DNA of 64,000 nucleotides from Paenibacillus solanacearum (GCF_910593845.1 NZ_CAJVAS010000006.1:62001-126000), one strand, 5' to 3'. Positions 18,059 to 27,733 are shown, numbered from the stretch's first letter. Translations and numbers: made by a program. Notes: a model not told the origin generated them from the letters alone.

Positions 18059-19312
18059 CTACTTGGTTACGGCTGCGCCCCAAGGATACGTTTTGAGGAA
18101 CGGATCCGGCTTAACCGACTGGCCGGAATTCCAAACTTCCTTGATCATGCCGTCGGACTGAATTTGGCCGATCCGCACGGTCTTATAGATGTGCTGATTG
18201 TCGCCGTCGACTTTGACTTTGCCTTCCGGAGCGTTCCATTCGATGCCCTTCGCCGCCGCTTTCACTTTATCCACTTCAAAGGAACCGGCTTTCTTGACGG
18301 CTTCAGCCCACAGATAGACGCCGGTGTATGCTGCTTCGATCGGATCGTCCGTCACGCGGTCTTTGCCGTACTTCGCTTTGTAGGCTTCGACGAACTTTTT
18401 GTTTTCCGGCGTATCCGTCGTTTGGTAGTAGTTCCATGCGGTGTAGTGGCCTTCGAGAATGGAAGCGCCAATGCCGCGGATTTCCTCTTCGGCGATGCTG
18501 ACGGACAGCGTCGTCAAGTCTTTGGAGCTGAGGCCTGCGTCTTTCAGCTGTTTGAAGAACGCGACGTTGCTGTCGCCGTTGAGCGTATTGAAGACGACGT
18601 CCGGCTTTTCCTTTTTGATTTTACTGATGATCGTGTTGTAATCCGTATGGCCGAGCGGCGTATATTCTTCGGCGATCAGCGTGCCGCCTTCCGCCTTGAG
18701 CTGCTCTTTAATGATTTTATTGGCCGTTCTCGGGAATACGTAATCGGAGCCGAGCAGGAAAAACTTTTTGCCCTTGTTTTGCAGCAGCCATGATACGGCC
18801 GGCACAATTTGCTGGTTCGTCGTAGCGCCGGTATAAAAGATGTTCGGCGATGATTCCAAGCCTTCGTATTGGACAGGATAGAAGAAGAGCCCTTTGTTCT
18901 GCTCTACGACCGGCAGCACTGCTTTGCGGCTGGCGGAAGTCCATCCGCCGAAGATGACGACGGCTTTGTCTTTTTGCAGCAGTTTTTTTGTCTTTTCTGC
19001 AAACGTAGGCCAGTCGGAAGCGCCGTCTTCGACGATCGGCTTCAGCTGTTTGCCCAGAACGCCGCCGGCTTTGTTGATTTCCTCGATCGCCATCATTTCC
19101 GCATCTTTCACGGATACTTCACTGATGGACATGGTGCCGGTCAAGGAGTGAACGATTCCGACGGGAACGGTGTTGTCCCCTGCGGGTGCTTCCGTTTTGG
19201 CGTCGGTGCCGGATGCGGCCGGTTTGGCTGCGCCGGAGCAGCCCGCCAGGAAGGCGGATAGCGTCAGTGAGACTGCCATCAGTGCGGTAAGCCTTTTTCT
19301 TTTGAATAACAT
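18059..19312 (-). CDS. urtA: Urea ABC transporter binding lipoprotein UrtA
   Basis: A 417-residue lipoprotein with signal peptide and lipobox FLAGC (Cys near residue 25), then a linker and a type 1 periplasmic-binding domain of the amide/urea branch. Typical stretches are [51 protein letters not shown] and [20 protein letters not shown], which are those of UrtA/FmdD and not of leucine-binding proteins. It captures urea outside the membrane for UrtBCDE. First gene of the operon, transcribed away from urease, behind a strong promoter overlapped by GlnR/TnrA-type boxes. Confidence 0.93.
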   Translation of the reverse strand: MLFKRKRLTALMAVSLTLSAFLAGCSGAAKPAASGTDAKTEAPAGDNTVPVGIVHSLTGTMSISEVSVKDAEMMAIEEINKAGGVLGKQLKPIVEDGASDWPTFAEKTKKLLQKDKAVVIFGGWTSASRKAVLPVVEQNKGLFFYPVQYEGLESSPNIFYTGATTNQQIVPAVSWLLQNKGKKFFLLGSDYVFPRTANKIIKEQLKAEGGTLIAEEYTPLGHTDYNTIISKIKKEKPDVVFNTLNGDSNVAFFKQLKDAGLSSKDLTTLSVSIAEEEIRGIGASILEGHYTAWNYYQTTDTPENKKFVEAYKAKYGKDRVTDDPIEAAYTGVYLWAEAVKKAGSFEVDKVKAAAKGIEWNAPEGKVKVDGDNQHIYKTVRIGQIQSDGMIKEVWNSGQSVKPDPFLKTYPWGAAVTK

Positions 19313-19355
19313 GTTTCATCCACTCCCCTAATTTTTTTAATCCATCATGTCGGTA

Positions 19356-19372
19356 TGTCAGTATGGCTTACA
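19356..19372. promoter_or_regulatory. GlnR/TnrA-type box 1 (at the urtA transcription start)
   Basis: TGTCAGTATGGCTTACA matches TGTNAN7TNACA at every fixed position. It covers about +1 to +17 of the predicted urtA transcript, a place where binding should repress. Confidence 0.6.
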
Positions 19373-19378
19373 TGCCAT

Positions 19379-19407
19379 ATCTTATTCAAATGTGATTTAC
19401 ATGTCAA
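19379..19407 (-). promoter_or_regulatory. Sigma-A promoter of urtABCDE
   Basis: On the minus strand TTGACA (19402-19407), a 17-base spacer and TAAGAT (19379-19384) form a strong promoter with a predicted start near 19372. Its -35 overlaps GlnR/TnrA-type box 2. Confidence 0.7.
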
Positions 19408-19418
19408 TATATATTACA
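19402..19418. promoter_or_regulatory. GlnR/TnrA-type box 2 (overlaps the urtA -35)
   Basis: TGTCAATATATATTACA is a perfect match to TGTNAN7TNACA with the favoured A/T-rich centre. The first six bases are the urtA -35 hexamer read on the other strand. Confidence 0.75.
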
Positions 19419-19528
19419 TAAATTTATTTTTCCTAAACATGTGAACGCGGTAAATGCGTCACTTATTTATCGGTTTTCCACGTCATTAAGAAAATGCGCG
19501 GGATTTTTTGATGTTATGCCGTGTTTTG

Positions 19529-19545
19529 TGTGATTTTATATAACA
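19529..19545. promoter_or_regulatory. GlnR/TnrA-type box 3 (upstream of the ureA promoter)
   Basis: TGTGATTTTATATAACA is a perfect match to TGTNAN7TNACA. Its centre is about 52 bases upstream of the predicted ureA start, which is where TnrA activates Bacillus promoters. Confidence 0.75.
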
Positions 19546-19553
19546 TAAATAGA

Positions 19554-19582
19554 TTTACAGATGAGCAAAACGCGAATATAAT
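19554..19582 (+). promoter_or_regulatory. Sigma-A promoter of ureABCFGD
   Basis: TTTACA (19554-19559), a 17-base spacer and TATAAT (19577-19582) form a near-consensus promoter. The predicted start is near 19589, about 40 bases before the ureA ATG. Confidence 0.75.
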
Positions 19583-19630
19583 AAAGTTATTAGCAGTGCA
19601 TTATTCGTGTTTTGTTGAGGAGGATCTAAC

Positions 19631-19936
19631 ATGAACCTTACAGAAAGGGAGAAGGAGAAGCTGCTCATTACGGTTGCAGCTGATCTGGCCCGGCGCCGGC
19701 TTGCGCGCGGTGTGCGCCTTAACTATCCCGAGAGCGTGGCGCTTATTACTTCGGAGATTATGGAGGGCGCACGCGACGGGATGACGGTTGCGCAGCTCAT
19801 GGAGTATGGGACGACCGTGCTGCGTGCGGAGCAGGTGATGTCCGGGGTGCCCGACATGATTCATGAAGTGCAGGTGGAGGCGACGTTCCCGGACGGCACG
19901 AAGCTGGTTACGGTGCATCAGCCGATTCGCCAATAA
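19631..19936 (+). CDS. ureA: Urease gamma subunit
   Basis: A 101-residue protein matching urease gamma subunits over its whole length: [11 protein letters not shown] at the start, [32 protein letters not shown] and the C-terminal [24 protein letters not shown]. It is one of three structural subunits of nickel urease, which splits urea to ammonia and carbamate. GAGGAGG gives a strong ribosome site. It is the first gene of the urease operon and is divergent from the urea importer. Confidence 0.97.
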   Translation: MNLTEREKEKLLITVAADLARRRLARGVRLNYPESVALITSEIMEGARDGMTVAQLMEYGTTVLRAEQVMSGVPDMIHEVQVEATFPDGTKLVTVHQPIRQ

Positions 19937-19986
19937 TTTGAATGAGCGGGCAGCCGAACATCTAGCTTAGGAGGAGGAACGACGCA

Positions 19987-20352
19987 ATGAAACCGGGAGA
20001 ATACCGCGTTCGGGAAGGAACCGTGGAACTGAACGCCGGAAAAGTGAAAGCGGCAATTGTCGTCATTAATAGGGGGGATCGCCCGATACAGGTCGGCTCG
20101 CATTATCATTTTTTCGAAGTGAATCGGGCGTTGGCGTTTGACCGTGCTGCGGCCTTCGGCATGCGTCTGGATATACCGGCGGGCACGGCGGTCCGGTTTG
20201 AACCGGGAGAAGAGAAGCCGATCACGCTGACGGAACTTGGAGGCGACCGGCTGTCCTTCGGCCTGAACGGATTATCGCAGGGCGAGGCGCGCCGCGGCGC
20301 GCTGCCGGAACCGGTGCGCATCCGGCTAGGCCAATGGGAGGAGGGCGAGTAG
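19987..20352 (+). CDS. ureB: Urease beta subunit
   Basis: A 121-residue protein with the urease beta core: [17 protein letters not shown], the [19 protein letters not shown] stretch, [26 protein letters not shown] and a GFNG-like LNGLSQG near the end. It stabilises the (alpha beta gamma)3 urease assembly next to the active-site flap. GGAGGAGG precedes the start. Its stop directly abuts the ureC start, so translation is coupled. Confidence 0.96.
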   Translation: MKPGEYRVREGTVELNAGKVKAAIVVINRGDRPIQVGSHYHFFEVNRALAFDRAAAFGMRLDIPAGTAVRFEPGEEKPITLTELGGDRLSFGLNGLSQGEARRGALPEPVRIRLGQWEEGE

Positions 20353-22104
20353 ATGGTACAGATGAACCGCAAATCGTATGCGCTCATGTTCGGCCCGACG
20401 GTCGGAGATGCCGTCCGCCTGGCGGACACCGACTTGTGGGCGGAAGTCGAGCGCGATTACACGCGTTACGGAGACGAATGCAAGTTCGGCGGCGGGAAAG
20501 TGATCCGTGACGGGATGGGACAGTCCAGCCGGCATACGCGGGATCAAGGCGTGCTCGACACGCTGATCACCAATGCATTGATTATTGATCACTCCGGCAT
20601 CGTGAAGGCGGATATCGGGATCAAGGACGGCCTGATCGTCGGCATCGGCAAAGCCGGCAATCCCGATATTATGGACGGCGTCGATCCGAACATGATCGTG
20701 GGCGCTTCTACGGAAGTGATCGCGGGCGAAGGCAAAGTCGTGACGGCCGGCGGCATCGACACACATATTCATTATATATGTCCGCAGCAGATCGAAACGG
20801 CGCTCGCCTCCGGCGTAACGACGATGATCGGCGGCGGGACGGGACCCGCGGCGGGCACCAGCGCCACAACCTGCACGCCGGGCGCATGGCATATGCGCCG
20901 GATGCTGGAGGCGGCGGAGGCGTTCCCGATGAACCTCGGGTTCACCGGCAAAGGCAACGCCGCCTTCCCGGAGCCGCTCGCCGAGCAGGTGGAGGCCGGC
21001 GCGATCGGGCTGAAGCTGCACGAGGATTGGGGCACGACGCCGGCTGCGATCGACGCATGCCTGGCCGTGGCCGACCGCTACGACGTGCAGGTGGCGATTC
21101 ATACGGACACGCTTAACGAGTCCGGCTTTGTCGAAGACACAATCCGCGCCATCGGCGGGCGCACGATCCATACGTACCATACCGAAGGCGCCGGGGGAGG
21201 GCATGCGCCGGATATTATTCGGATCGCCTCGGAACTGAATGTGCTGCCTTCCTCGACGAACCCGACCCGCCCGTATACGATCAATACGGTCGAGGAGCAT
21301 CTCGATATGCTGATGGTTTGCCATCATCTCGACAGCCGTATCCCGGAGGACGTTGCCTTCGCGGATTCACGGATTCGCCCGGAGACCATCGCGGCGGAGG
21401 ATATACTGCATGATCTCGGCGTGTTCAGCATGATCAGCTCCGATTCCCAGGCGATGGGCCGCGTAGGCGAGGTGATCATCCGCACGTGGCAGACGGCGGA
21501 TAAGATGAAGAAGCAGCGCGGCCCGCTGCCCGAACCGGGCGCAGCCGCCACGGGGGCCGACTCCGGCGATGACGGCGCAGGCGCCAACGATAACTTCCGC
21601 ATCAAGCGGTATATCGCCAAGTACACGATCAATCCCGCGATTACGCACGGCGTCTCGCATCTCGTCGGCTCGGTCGAGGTCGGCAAGCTCGCCGATCTCG
21701 TCGTCTGGAGCCCCGCCTTCTTTGGCGTCAAGCCGGATATGGTCGTCAAGGGCGGCATCATCGCTTTCGCGCAAATGGGCGATCCGAACGCTTCCATTCC
21801 GACGCCGCAGCCGGTATTCGGACGCCCGATGTTCGGCGCGTTCGGCCGGGCGCTGAACCATTGCATCACATTCGTGTCGCAAGCCGCCTACGATGCCGGC
21901 GTACACCTCGAGCTTGGCCTGCAAAAGCGTATCGAGCCGGTCAAGCATTGCCGCTCCGTCACGAAAAAACATATGATCCATAACGGTGAAACGCCGAACA
22001 TCGAAGTGAACCCGGAGACATACGAGGTGAAGGTGGACGGCGTGGCGGTCACCTGCGAGCCGGTCAGCGTGCTGCCGATGGCGCAGCGGTATTTTCTATT
22101 TTGA
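20353..22104 (+). CDS. ureC: Urease alpha (catalytic) subunit
   Basis: A 583-residue catalytic subunit with a complete bi-nickel site: the two His of [10 protein letters not shown], the carbamylated Lys of GLKLHEDWG, His of AIHTDTLNE, His of [15 protein letters not shown] and Asp of [12 protein letters not shown]. The flap carries the expected Cys-His-His (MVCHHLD), although the next residue is Ser instead of the usual Pro. Near residue 400 there is a loop of about 19 residues rich in Ala, Gly and Asp between QRGPL and NDNF, roughly 13 longer than in the Klebsiella enzyme. Otherwise collinear and intact. Confidence 0.97.
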   Translation: MVQMNRKSYALMFGPTVGDAVRLADTDLWAEVERDYTRYGDECKFGGGKVIRDGMGQSSRHTRDQGVLDTLITNALIIDHSGIVKADIGIKDGLIVGIGKAGNPDIMDGVDPNMIVGASTEVIAGEGKVVTAGGIDTHIHYICPQQIETALASGVTTMIGGGTGPAAGTSATTCTPGAWHMRRMLEAAEAFPMNLGFTGKGNAAFPEPLAEQVEAGAIGLKLHEDWGTTPAAIDACLAVADRYDVQVAIHTDTLNESGFVEDTIRAIGGRTIHTYHTEGAGGGHAPDIIRIASELNVLPSSTNPTRPYTINTVEEHLDMLMVCHHLDSRIPEDVAFADSRIRPETIAAEDILHDLGVFSMISSDSQAMGRVGEVIIRTWQTADKMKKQRGPLPEPGAAATGADSGDDGAGANDNFRIKRYIAKYTINPAITHGVSHLVGSVEVGKLADLVVWSPAFFGVKPDMVVKGGIIAFAQMGDPNASIPTPQPVFGRPMFGAFGRALNHCITFVSQAAYDAGVHLELGLQKRIEPVKHCRSVTKKHMIHNGETPNIEVNPETYEVKVDGVAVTCEPVSVLPMAQRYFLF

Positions 22105-22805
22105 TGAACAATACTTCAACCTTTACTTGGCTCGCCTATACGCAATTCCTCGACTCGGCTCTGCCGATCGGCGGGTTCTCGCATTCATTCGGTTTGGAAA
22201 CGATGGTGCAAAGCGGACGCATCGAGCATGCCGGGCAGCTGAGGCAATATATCGAAGCGATGCTGTTTCACAGCTGGGGGCCGGTCGACGCGCTGGCAGT
22301 CAAAGCCGTCTACTTGCTCGCTCCCGACAAGCGCTACGCCGAGCTGTGGCGGATCGACCGCGAACAGCATGTGCAGCGGATCGCGGCGGAAACCCGAGAC
22401 GGCGTCGCCAAGATGGGCCGGCGGCTGTACCAGCTGGCGCGGGCGATGTATCCGAATCTGGCGTGGGAGCCGCTGGACGAAGCAATGCAGTCGAAGCAGT
22501 GCATCGGCACGCATCCGTTCATTCACGGCTGGATCAGCCATGAGCTGCAGGCACCGCTGCCCGTTGCCGTGGAAGGGTATTTATACACGTGTACGATAAC
22601 GTGTATAAACAGCGGGCTGCGCCTTATGTCGCTCGGCCAGACGGACGGTCAGAAGCTGCTGGCTTCGCTGCTGCCCGCGATTGCGGAAGCGGCGCGGCAG
22701 ACGGAATCGCTGGATCCGCTGGAGGACGGGTACGTAAGCGTTCCTTATGCGGAAATCGCTATGATGCGGCACGAAGCGCTGTACTCGCGATTGTTTATGT
22801 CCTGA
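22104..22805 (+). CDS. ureF: Urease accessory protein UreF
   Basis: A 233-residue all-helical accessory protein with the N-terminal QFLDSALPIGGFSHSFGLETMVQ motif and the C-terminal LGQTDGQKLL segment of UreF. It bridges UreD and UreG in the complex that delivers nickel to apo-urease. The ATG overlaps the ureC stop by one base (TGATG) and has almost no ribosome site, so it depends on coupling. A TTG three bases earlier is an alternative start. The order ureABC-F-G-D has no ureE between C and F. Confidence 0.92.
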   Translation: MNNTSTFTWLAYTQFLDSALPIGGFSHSFGLETMVQSGRIEHAGQLRQYIEAMLFHSWGPVDALAVKAVYLLAPDKRYAELWRIDREQHVQRIAAETRDGVAKMGRRLYQLARAMYPNLAWEPLDEAMQSKQCIGTHPFIHGWISHELQAPLPVAVEGYLYTCTITCINSGLRLMSLGQTDGQKLLASLLPAIAEAARQTESLDPLEDGYVSVPYAEIAMMRHEALYSRLFMS

Positions 22806-22867
22806 ATCATTTATTTCGCTTCATTAATATACGTATTCATTGATAACTTGAAGGAGGCTGACGCGTC

Positions 22868-23530
22868 ATGTGTCAAGGAGGAGCGCATCATCATCACGAA
22901 TGGGAAACACCGGATCACATCCATTTGGGCCGTCCGATGCGGATCGGGATCGGCGGTCCGGTCGGCTCGGGCAAGACCGCTTTGGTCGAAAGGCTTGCCC
23001 GCAAATTAACGGATAAGTACAGTATTGCCGTCATCACCAATGATATATATACGAAGGAAGACGCAAATATTTTGATTCGTTCCGAGGCGCTGCCTGCCGA
23101 GCGCATCATCGGCGTAGAAACCGGCGGCTGCCCGCATACGGCGATCCGCGAGGACGCTTCGATGAACTTCGAGGCGGTGGAGGAGCTGGAACGGCGGTTC
23201 TCTGATCTCGATATCATCTTCATCGAGAGCGGCGGCGATAATTTGGCCGCGGCGTTCAGCCCCGAGCTGGTCGATCGCTTCATCTATATTATTGACGTGG
23301 CGCAAGGCGAGAAAATCCCGCGGAAGGGGGGCCCGGGCATTATGCGCTCCGACATGCTGATCATTAACAAAATCGACCTTGCCCCGCATGTCGGCGCCAG
23401 CCTGAAGGTGATGGAGGAGGACACGATTCGGATGCGCGGCGACAAGCCGTTCGTATTCTCGAACTTGTTCGGCGGTCAAGGGCTGGATGATATCGTCCAT
23501 TGGGTGGAGCACGAGTTCAGCCATGCCTGA
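22868..23530 (+). CDS. ureG: Urease accessory GTPase UreG (His-rich N-terminus)
   Basis: A 220-residue GTPase that supplies the energy and nickel for urease activation. The P-loop GGPVGSGKT is at residues 29-37, the nickel-binding Cys-Pro-His is in [13 protein letters not shown], and later motifs include [10 protein letters not shown] and [11 protein letters not shown]. The N-terminus ([13 protein letters not shown], residues 7-19) is rich in His. With no ureE in the operon, this tail may store or hand over nickel, as proposed for other UreG proteins of organisms lacking UreE; that role is inference. AAGGAGG precedes the ATG. Confidence 0.95.
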   Translation: MCQGGAHHHHEWETPDHIHLGRPMRIGIGGPVGSGKTALVERLARKLTDKYSIAVITNDIYTKEDANILIRSEALPAERIIGVETGGCPHTAIREDASMNFEAVEELERRFSDLDIIFIESGGDNLAAAFSPELVDRFIYIIDVAQGEKIPRKGGPGIMRSDMLIINKIDLAPHVGASLKVMEEDTIRMRGDKPFVFSNLFGGQGLDDIVHWVEHEFSHA

Positions 23531-24368
23531 GGTGACCGGGGCGATCGCCGCTGAATTTACTTTCAGCGGGGACGGAACGCAGCTGCTGCGCCATCAGCAA
23601 TCGTATCCGCTCAAAATCGCCAAAACGTTCCGCTTCGACGGACGGCAGCTTGGCGTGTACGTCATGGACGCGTCTCCCGGTATGATGGCCGGCGACGTGT
23701 ACGACCAGCAGTGGCGTTTCGGCGAAGGCACCGATGTCTTCATTACGAACCAGTCGTATACGAAGGTGCATCCGGCGCGCAAACGCGAAGGCGACCCAGC
23801 CGTCCCGACCCGCCAGCGGCAAACGCTGCACTTGGCTTCCGGTGCCTATGTCGAATACATGCCGGAACCGTTAATGCTGTACCGCGAGGCGTATTATGTG
23901 AGCGAGACGGATATTCGCATGGAGCGGGACTCGACGCTGATCTTTAGCGAGATCGTATGCCCGGGGCGAACGCATCGCGGCGAGCAGTTCCAATATGAGC
24001 TTTACCGGTCGCGCCTGTCCGTCCGGTATGACGATGAGCTGATTTTCTCGGCGAAGCAGCAGACGGAGCCGGGCCGGCATGCCCCGGCCGTCGCAGGACG
24101 CTGGGACGGCTATACGCATCTGGGCGCCCTGTATTTGTTCTCAACAGCCGCGGATGCCGCCTTGGCCGAGAAGCTGCGCGAGCGGCTGGAGCGAGAATTC
24201 CCTTCGGACGGCAGCTTGTATTACGGCATCAGCCTGACGTACAAACACGGACTCGCCGTCTCGGTGCTCGGCCATCGCGTATACGAGATCGCTGCGCTGC
24301 TCGACAAGGCCTGGAGCATCATCCGCTCCGTGTCTTTTCATAAGCCGCCGTTGTCCGTGCCGAAGTAA
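23523..24368 (+). CDS. ureD: Urease accessory protein UreD (UreH)
   Basis: A 281-residue protein with UreD hallmarks: [13 protein letters not shown], the [32 protein letters not shown] stretch and [20 protein letters not shown]. UreD binds apo-urease and channels nickel from UreG. I start it at ATG 23523, which overlaps the end of ureG by eight bases; an upstream in-frame start would lie well inside ureG. It ends the operon. A GCCGGAC/GTCCGGC stem-loop at 24390-24409 follows without a clear T tract. Confidence 0.93.
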   Translation: MPEVTGAIAAEFTFSGDGTQLLRHQQSYPLKIAKTFRFDGRQLGVYVMDASPGMMAGDVYDQQWRFGEGTDVFITNQSYTKVHPARKREGDPAVPTRQRQTLHLASGAYVEYMPEPLMLYREAYYVSETDIRMERDSTLIFSEIVCPGRTHRGEQFQYELYRSRLSVRYDDELIFSAKQQTEPGRHAPAVAGRWDGYTHLGALYLFSTAADAALAEKLRERLEREFPSDGSLYYGISLTYKHGLAVSVLGHRVYEIAALLDKAWSIIRSVSFHKPPLSVPK

Positions 24369-24557
24369 CGGGCTGCTCCGCTTCGCTTTGCCGGACAATT
24401 AGGTCCGGCGGTTCTAGTACGAAACGGGGACCGAAGCTCGGAAAATAAGCTTTGCAAGAGCTGGATGCATTAGCTTTGGCTAACATTCGGCAATAAGTAA
24501 AACGTATTTCTTCTATAATATATAGTGAACAAAACAGCAGACAGCGCCCATCACTTA

Positions 24558-24595
24558 CCGTCCGGTTTTTCACCGGACGGATTTTATTTTATTGT
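24558..24595 (+). terminator. Terminator between the urease operon and ctaB
   Basis: CCGTCCGGT and ACCGGACGG form a nine-bp stem with a T-rich loop, followed by ATTTTATTTTATT. It lies about 190 bases after ureD; a TATAAT at 24514-24519 leaves room for a very short transcript between, but no -35 is visible. Confidence 0.8.
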
Positions 24596-24647
24596 CACAA
24601 CTTCGAGCGCACATATCGACAATATTTTGAACACCAGGATGTGTTTG

Positions 24648-24676
24648 TTGTCAAATGTTCGGCAGGTTGCTATTAT
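24648..24676 (+). promoter_or_regulatory. Sigma-A promoter of ctaB
   Basis: TTGTCA, a 17-base spacer and TATTAT lie about 70 bases before the ctaB start. Confidence 0.6.
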
Positions 24677-24746
24677 AAAGGGGATGTATGAGCTATACTG
24701 ATGAAGTGGCTGCGGAACGGATCCTTCATATAAGGGGGTTGTAAGA

Positions 24747-25676
24747 TTGAAAGAGCAAGCAAGTTTGGAGCTTGGCGCGGAGACGGCCGCCGCTGCCGAC
24801 GATGCGGTACAAAGCTTGCCGGTGAGCTGGAGGGATTTCGTCCAACTGGCGAAGCCCGGTATTTTGTTTTCCAATTCGATCACGACGTTTGGCGGATTTT
24901 GGGTGGCGTCCAAGTGGGATATCAACTGGCTGTTGATGATATATACATTGCTCGGCGGAGCGCTGGTGATGGCATCGGGATGCGTGTTGAACAATTATTT
25001 GGACCGCGACATGGATACGAAGATGGCCCGTACGCAGAAGCGTGCGCTCGCCACGGGCAGAATCGCCCCGCAAACGGTACTGTTATACGGGATTATTCTT
25101 GGCATTGTCGGCCTTGCAGTACTGTGGTTCGGTACGAATCCGTTAGCGGCTTTGCTAGGTCTGATCGGTTTGTTCCTTTACGTGTGGCTGTATACGGCAT
25201 GGTTTAAGCGCACTTCGGTGTGGAGCACCTTTGTTGGCAGCTTCTCCGGATCGATGCCGGTGGTCATCGGCTACTGCGCCGTGAACCCGCAATTTGACGC
25301 AGGTGCCATCATTCTTTACGGCATTATGTTTTTATGGCAGCCGCCGCATTTCTGGGCGCTGGGCATTCGGCGCATGGAAGAATACCGTGCAGCCGGGTTT
25401 CCGCTTCTACCCGTCGTGCGAGGCACGTATGTGACGAAGCTGAGCATGGTCCGCTATATCGTGCTGCTCGTTCCCGTATCGCTGCTGCTCTATGTGTACG
25501 GCTATGTCGGCGAAATTTATTTGGCGTTCGCCGCATTGATGGGGCTGTACTGGGCATTCCTCAGCATTAAAGGCTTCAAGGCGGAGGACGAGGTGCAGTG
25601 GTCGAAGAAGATGTTTATTTTCTCGATTAATTATTTGACGCTGCTCTTCATTATTATGGTTGTGAACACCGTGTAA
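24747..25676 (+). CDS. ctaB: Protohaem IX farnesyltransferase (haem O synthase)
   Basis: A 309-residue UbiA-family prenyltransferase with eight or nine membrane helices. The first Asp-rich motif is NNYLDRDMDTKMARTQKRAL near residues 88-107, and the second conserved region is HFWALGIRRMEEYRAAGFPLLPVVRG. It attaches farnesyl to haem B, making haem O for the cytochrome oxidase. It starts at TTG 24747 behind AAGGGGG. The next gene encodes a Sco-type copper chaperone, so the pair looks like a cytochrome oxidase assembly unit although the oxidase genes are not in view. Confidence 0.95.
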   Translation: MKEQASLELGAETAAAADDAVQSLPVSWRDFVQLAKPGILFSNSITTFGGFWVASKWDINWLLMIYTLLGGALVMASGCVLNNYLDRDMDTKMARTQKRALATGRIAPQTVLLYGIILGIVGLAVLWFGTNPLAALLGLIGLFLYVWLYTAWFKRTSVWSTFVGSFSGSMPVVIGYCAVNPQFDAGAIILYGIMFLWQPPHFWALGIRRMEEYRAAGFPLLPVVRGTYVTKLSMVRYIVLLVPVSLLLYVYGYVGEIYLAFAALMGLYWAFLSIKGFKAEDEVQWSKKMFIFSINYLTLLFIIMVVNTV

Positions 25677-25703
25677 CGCGGCGCGTTGATCCAGTCAAAA
25701 TAT

Positions 25704-25742
25704 AATCCCACGGCGGCTTCTTCGCCTGGGATTTATTTTTTG
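25704..25742 (+). terminator. Terminator between ctaB and the Sco gene
   Basis: AATCCCA..GGCG and CGCC..TGGGATT form an 11-bp stem with one bulge, followed by TATTTTTT. It separates ctaB from the Sco gene, or acts as an attenuator between them. Confidence 0.75.
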
Positions 25743-25792
25743 ACGGCAGCCGCAGCAGGTGCGCGAGATGGTTAAATAGCGAGAACGAGAGG

Positions 25793-26407
25793 GTGGAGAG
25801 GGTGCAAAAAAACGGCTTCAAAATCATTGTCATTGTGCTGCTGGTCGGTCTGATCGGCACATTCGGCTACATGCTGATGAAAGGACCAGATCAAAAAATC
25901 GGCGTATTGCAAAAAGCGCCTGATTTCAAGCTGGAGAACCTGGATGGAAAGCAAGTATCGCTCGGCGACACGACGGGGAAAGCCAAGCTGATTTATTTCT
26001 ACTATTCTACCTGCCCTGACGTATGCCAGCCGACAACCTTTACGTTGTCGAAAATTCAAGACAAGCTGGTCGAGAAGGGCGTATTCGGTACGAAAACTGC
26101 ACTCATGTCCATTACGTTCGATCCGACAAACGATACGACCGCGCAGCTGAAGGAATTTTCCCAACGGTTTCATGCCGATTATAAAGGATGGTATTTTCTG
26201 CGGGGAGAAGAAGCATCGGTCATCGACCTGGCCAAAAAATTCGGCGTGCTTGTCGTGAAAGATCCGAAAACAGGAACGTATACCCACAGCAACTTGTTCC
26301 TGCTGGTGGACGGGAAGGGCGATCTGCGGACTTATTACAGCGGAAATGACGAGGATCTCGACCTGGATAAAGTCGTCTCCGATCTGATCAAGATCAGCAA
26401 AGAATAA
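25793..26407 (+). CDS. Sco1/SenC-type copper chaperone for cytochrome oxidase
   Basis: A 204-residue membrane-anchored thioredoxin-fold protein (BsSco/YpmQ-like). A membrane helix at about residues 10-28 is followed by APDFKLENLDG. The copper ligands are Cys 74 and Cys 78 (STCPDVCQPT) and His 165 (TYTHSNLFLL). It helps load the CuA centre of cytochrome c oxidase outside the membrane. Many Gram-positive Sco proteins are lipoproteins, but here no lipobox Cys is present, so the helix is the anchor. Start codon is GTG, at 25793 or at 25802; both have purine-rich sites. Confidence 0.92.
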   Translation: MERVQKNGFKIIVIVLLVGLIGTFGYMLMKGPDQKIGVLQKAPDFKLENLDGKQVSLGDTTGKAKLIYFYYSTCPDVCQPTTFTLSKIQDKLVEKGVFGTKTALMSITFDPTNDTTAQLKEFSQRFHADYKGWYFLRGEEASVIDLAKKFGVLVVKDPKTGTYTHSNLFLLVDGKGDLRTYYSGNDEDLDLDKVVSDLIKISKE

Positions 26408-26437
26408 TCGCAATCGAACGGGGGCTTTATTGCAAGG

Positions 26438-27364
26438 ATGGGTTACTTCACGCATATTTTGCTCAGCAACGTTATACCGCTTACGATTATGATCGCGATT
26501 GGCGTTGTGTTATACAGAGCCTTTCAACTGGATATACGAACGTTATCCAAGCTGAACTTTTATTTGTTTTCTCCGGCGGTCGTCTTCAAGATGCTGTATG
26601 AATCCACGCTTTCCTTAAGTGTGCTGGGACAAACGCTGCTGTTCTTCGTTCTTTTCTTTGCAGCGATGTATATCCTCGTGGAAATCGTAATCCGTATTCG
26701 CCGCTATCAGGGCGGCATGGTGCCGGCTGTCAGAAACAGCGTCTTGTTTTATAACAGCGCCAATTACGCCATTCCGCTCAACCAGCTTGTGTTTGTCGGC
26801 GACGCCTTCACGATGTCGATTCAAATTATTATTATGATGATGCAGAGCCTGCTGCCGAACACGTACGGAATATACTCCGTCAATGCGCACAAAAAAGGCG
26901 ATATCCGCCAAACGATTCGGACGATCTTGACGCTGCCGGTCATTTATATTATCCCGGTCGCGTTTTTGATGAATGGGCTGCATATCCCGATTCCGGCGCC
27001 GGTGTATACGCCGATCAATTACGTGTCGAATGCGTTTATCGCCACAGCGCTGCTGACGCTTGGTGTGCAGCTCGGGAGCATGAAGTGGAAGTTTCAGCTG
27101 TCCGATGTGATGCTGTCCAACGTGCTGCGGCTGCTGGCCGGGCCCGCCGTCGGGTTCGGGATTGTCCTGCTGCTTGGCATCGACGGCGTGATGGCCCAAG
27201 CGCTCGTGCTGTCGTGCGCGGTGCCGACCTCGCTGAGCAGCGTGCTCATTGCCGTAGAGTATGACAATGAGCCGGAGTTTTCGTCGCAAGTGGTGTTTTC
27301 CTCTACAATCTTCAGCATATTTACCGTCACGCTGGTCATTTATTTATTGAAGTTCATCGGTTGA
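26438..27364 (+). CDS. Auxin-efflux-carrier (AEC) family permease
   Basis: A 308-residue membrane protein of ten predicted helices. The arrangement of two five-helix halves, the NSVLFYNSANYAIPLNQLVFV stretch near residue 100 and the LSCAVPTSLSSVLIAVEYDNEPEFSSQVVFSSTIFS stretch near the end match AEC transporters. Bacterial members move malate, malonate or similar acids, but the substrate is not predictable here. It starts 30 bases after the Sco gene and may be co-transcribed with it; no terminator lies between. It converges with the Toprim gene. Confidence 0.85.
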   Translation: MGYFTHILLSNVIPLTIMIAIGVVLYRAFQLDIRTLSKLNFYLFSPAVVFKMLYESTLSLSVLGQTLLFFVLFFAAMYILVEIVIRIRRYQGGMVPAVRNSVLFYNSANYAIPLNQLVFVGDAFTMSIQIIIMMMQSLLPNTYGIYSVNAHKKGDIRQTIRTILTLPVIYIIPVAFLMNGLHIPIPAPVYTPINYVSNAFIATALLTLGVQLGSMKWKFQLSDVMLSNVLRLLAGPAVGFGIVLLLGIDGVMAQALVLSCAVPTSLSSVLIAVEYDNEPEFSSQVVFSSTIFSIFTVTLVIYLLKFIG

Positions 27365-27373
27365 CGGACAGCG

Positions 27374-27733
27374 TCATAACGAATCGAAGGTCGGGTATTC
27401 CGGAGGGTAGACAATATACTCCTCGAGCCCGGCCTTTTCCAATTGCTGAATCAGGTACTCGTCCGGCGTTCCTTCGACACCGGCGTAGCCGCGGCGCGTA
27501 TAGATCTGCTCGGCGTCGGGGAAAGTATCCCGCAGGATGCCGCGTATTTTTTTGCCGGAGGAGTCGTTGTCCGTAAAAAGGAAGACCTCGCTTTCGCCGA
27601 TCTTTTTTTTCAAGTTTTCCAGCCTTTCGGTATTTAAGGAACCGAAGGTGCAGTAAATCGCAATGTCATCCTTCAGCAGGCGGCGAAGCCTGCTTTTGTC
27701 GTTTTTCCCCTCTACGATGATGGCGATCGACAT
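27374..27733 (-). CDS. Small stand-alone Toprim-domain protein (YusF-like)
   Basis: A 119-residue protein that is essentially one Toprim domain. It has the catalytic Glu in IIVEGKNDKSRL near residue 8 and the metal-binding FLFTDNDSSGKKIR near residue 55. Toprim domains occur in primases, topoisomerases, RNase M5 and OLD nucleases. Small single-domain forms like this (similar to Bacillus YusF and the N-terminal part of RNase M5) have no settled function. There is no 5S-rRNA-maturation context here, and the C-terminal domain of RNase M5 is absent. Confidence 0.8.
   Translation of the reverse strand: MSIAIIVEGKNDKSRLRRLLKDDIAIYCTFGSLNTERLENLKKKIGESEVFLFTDNDSSGKKIRGILRDTFPDAEQIYTRRGYAGVEGTPDEYLIQQLEKAGLEEYIVYPPEYPTFDSL

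Noticed and set aside
23487..23522. Longer ureD start
   Set aside because: It lies inside ureG without a ribosome site; ATG 23523 fits the usual UreD N-terminus.
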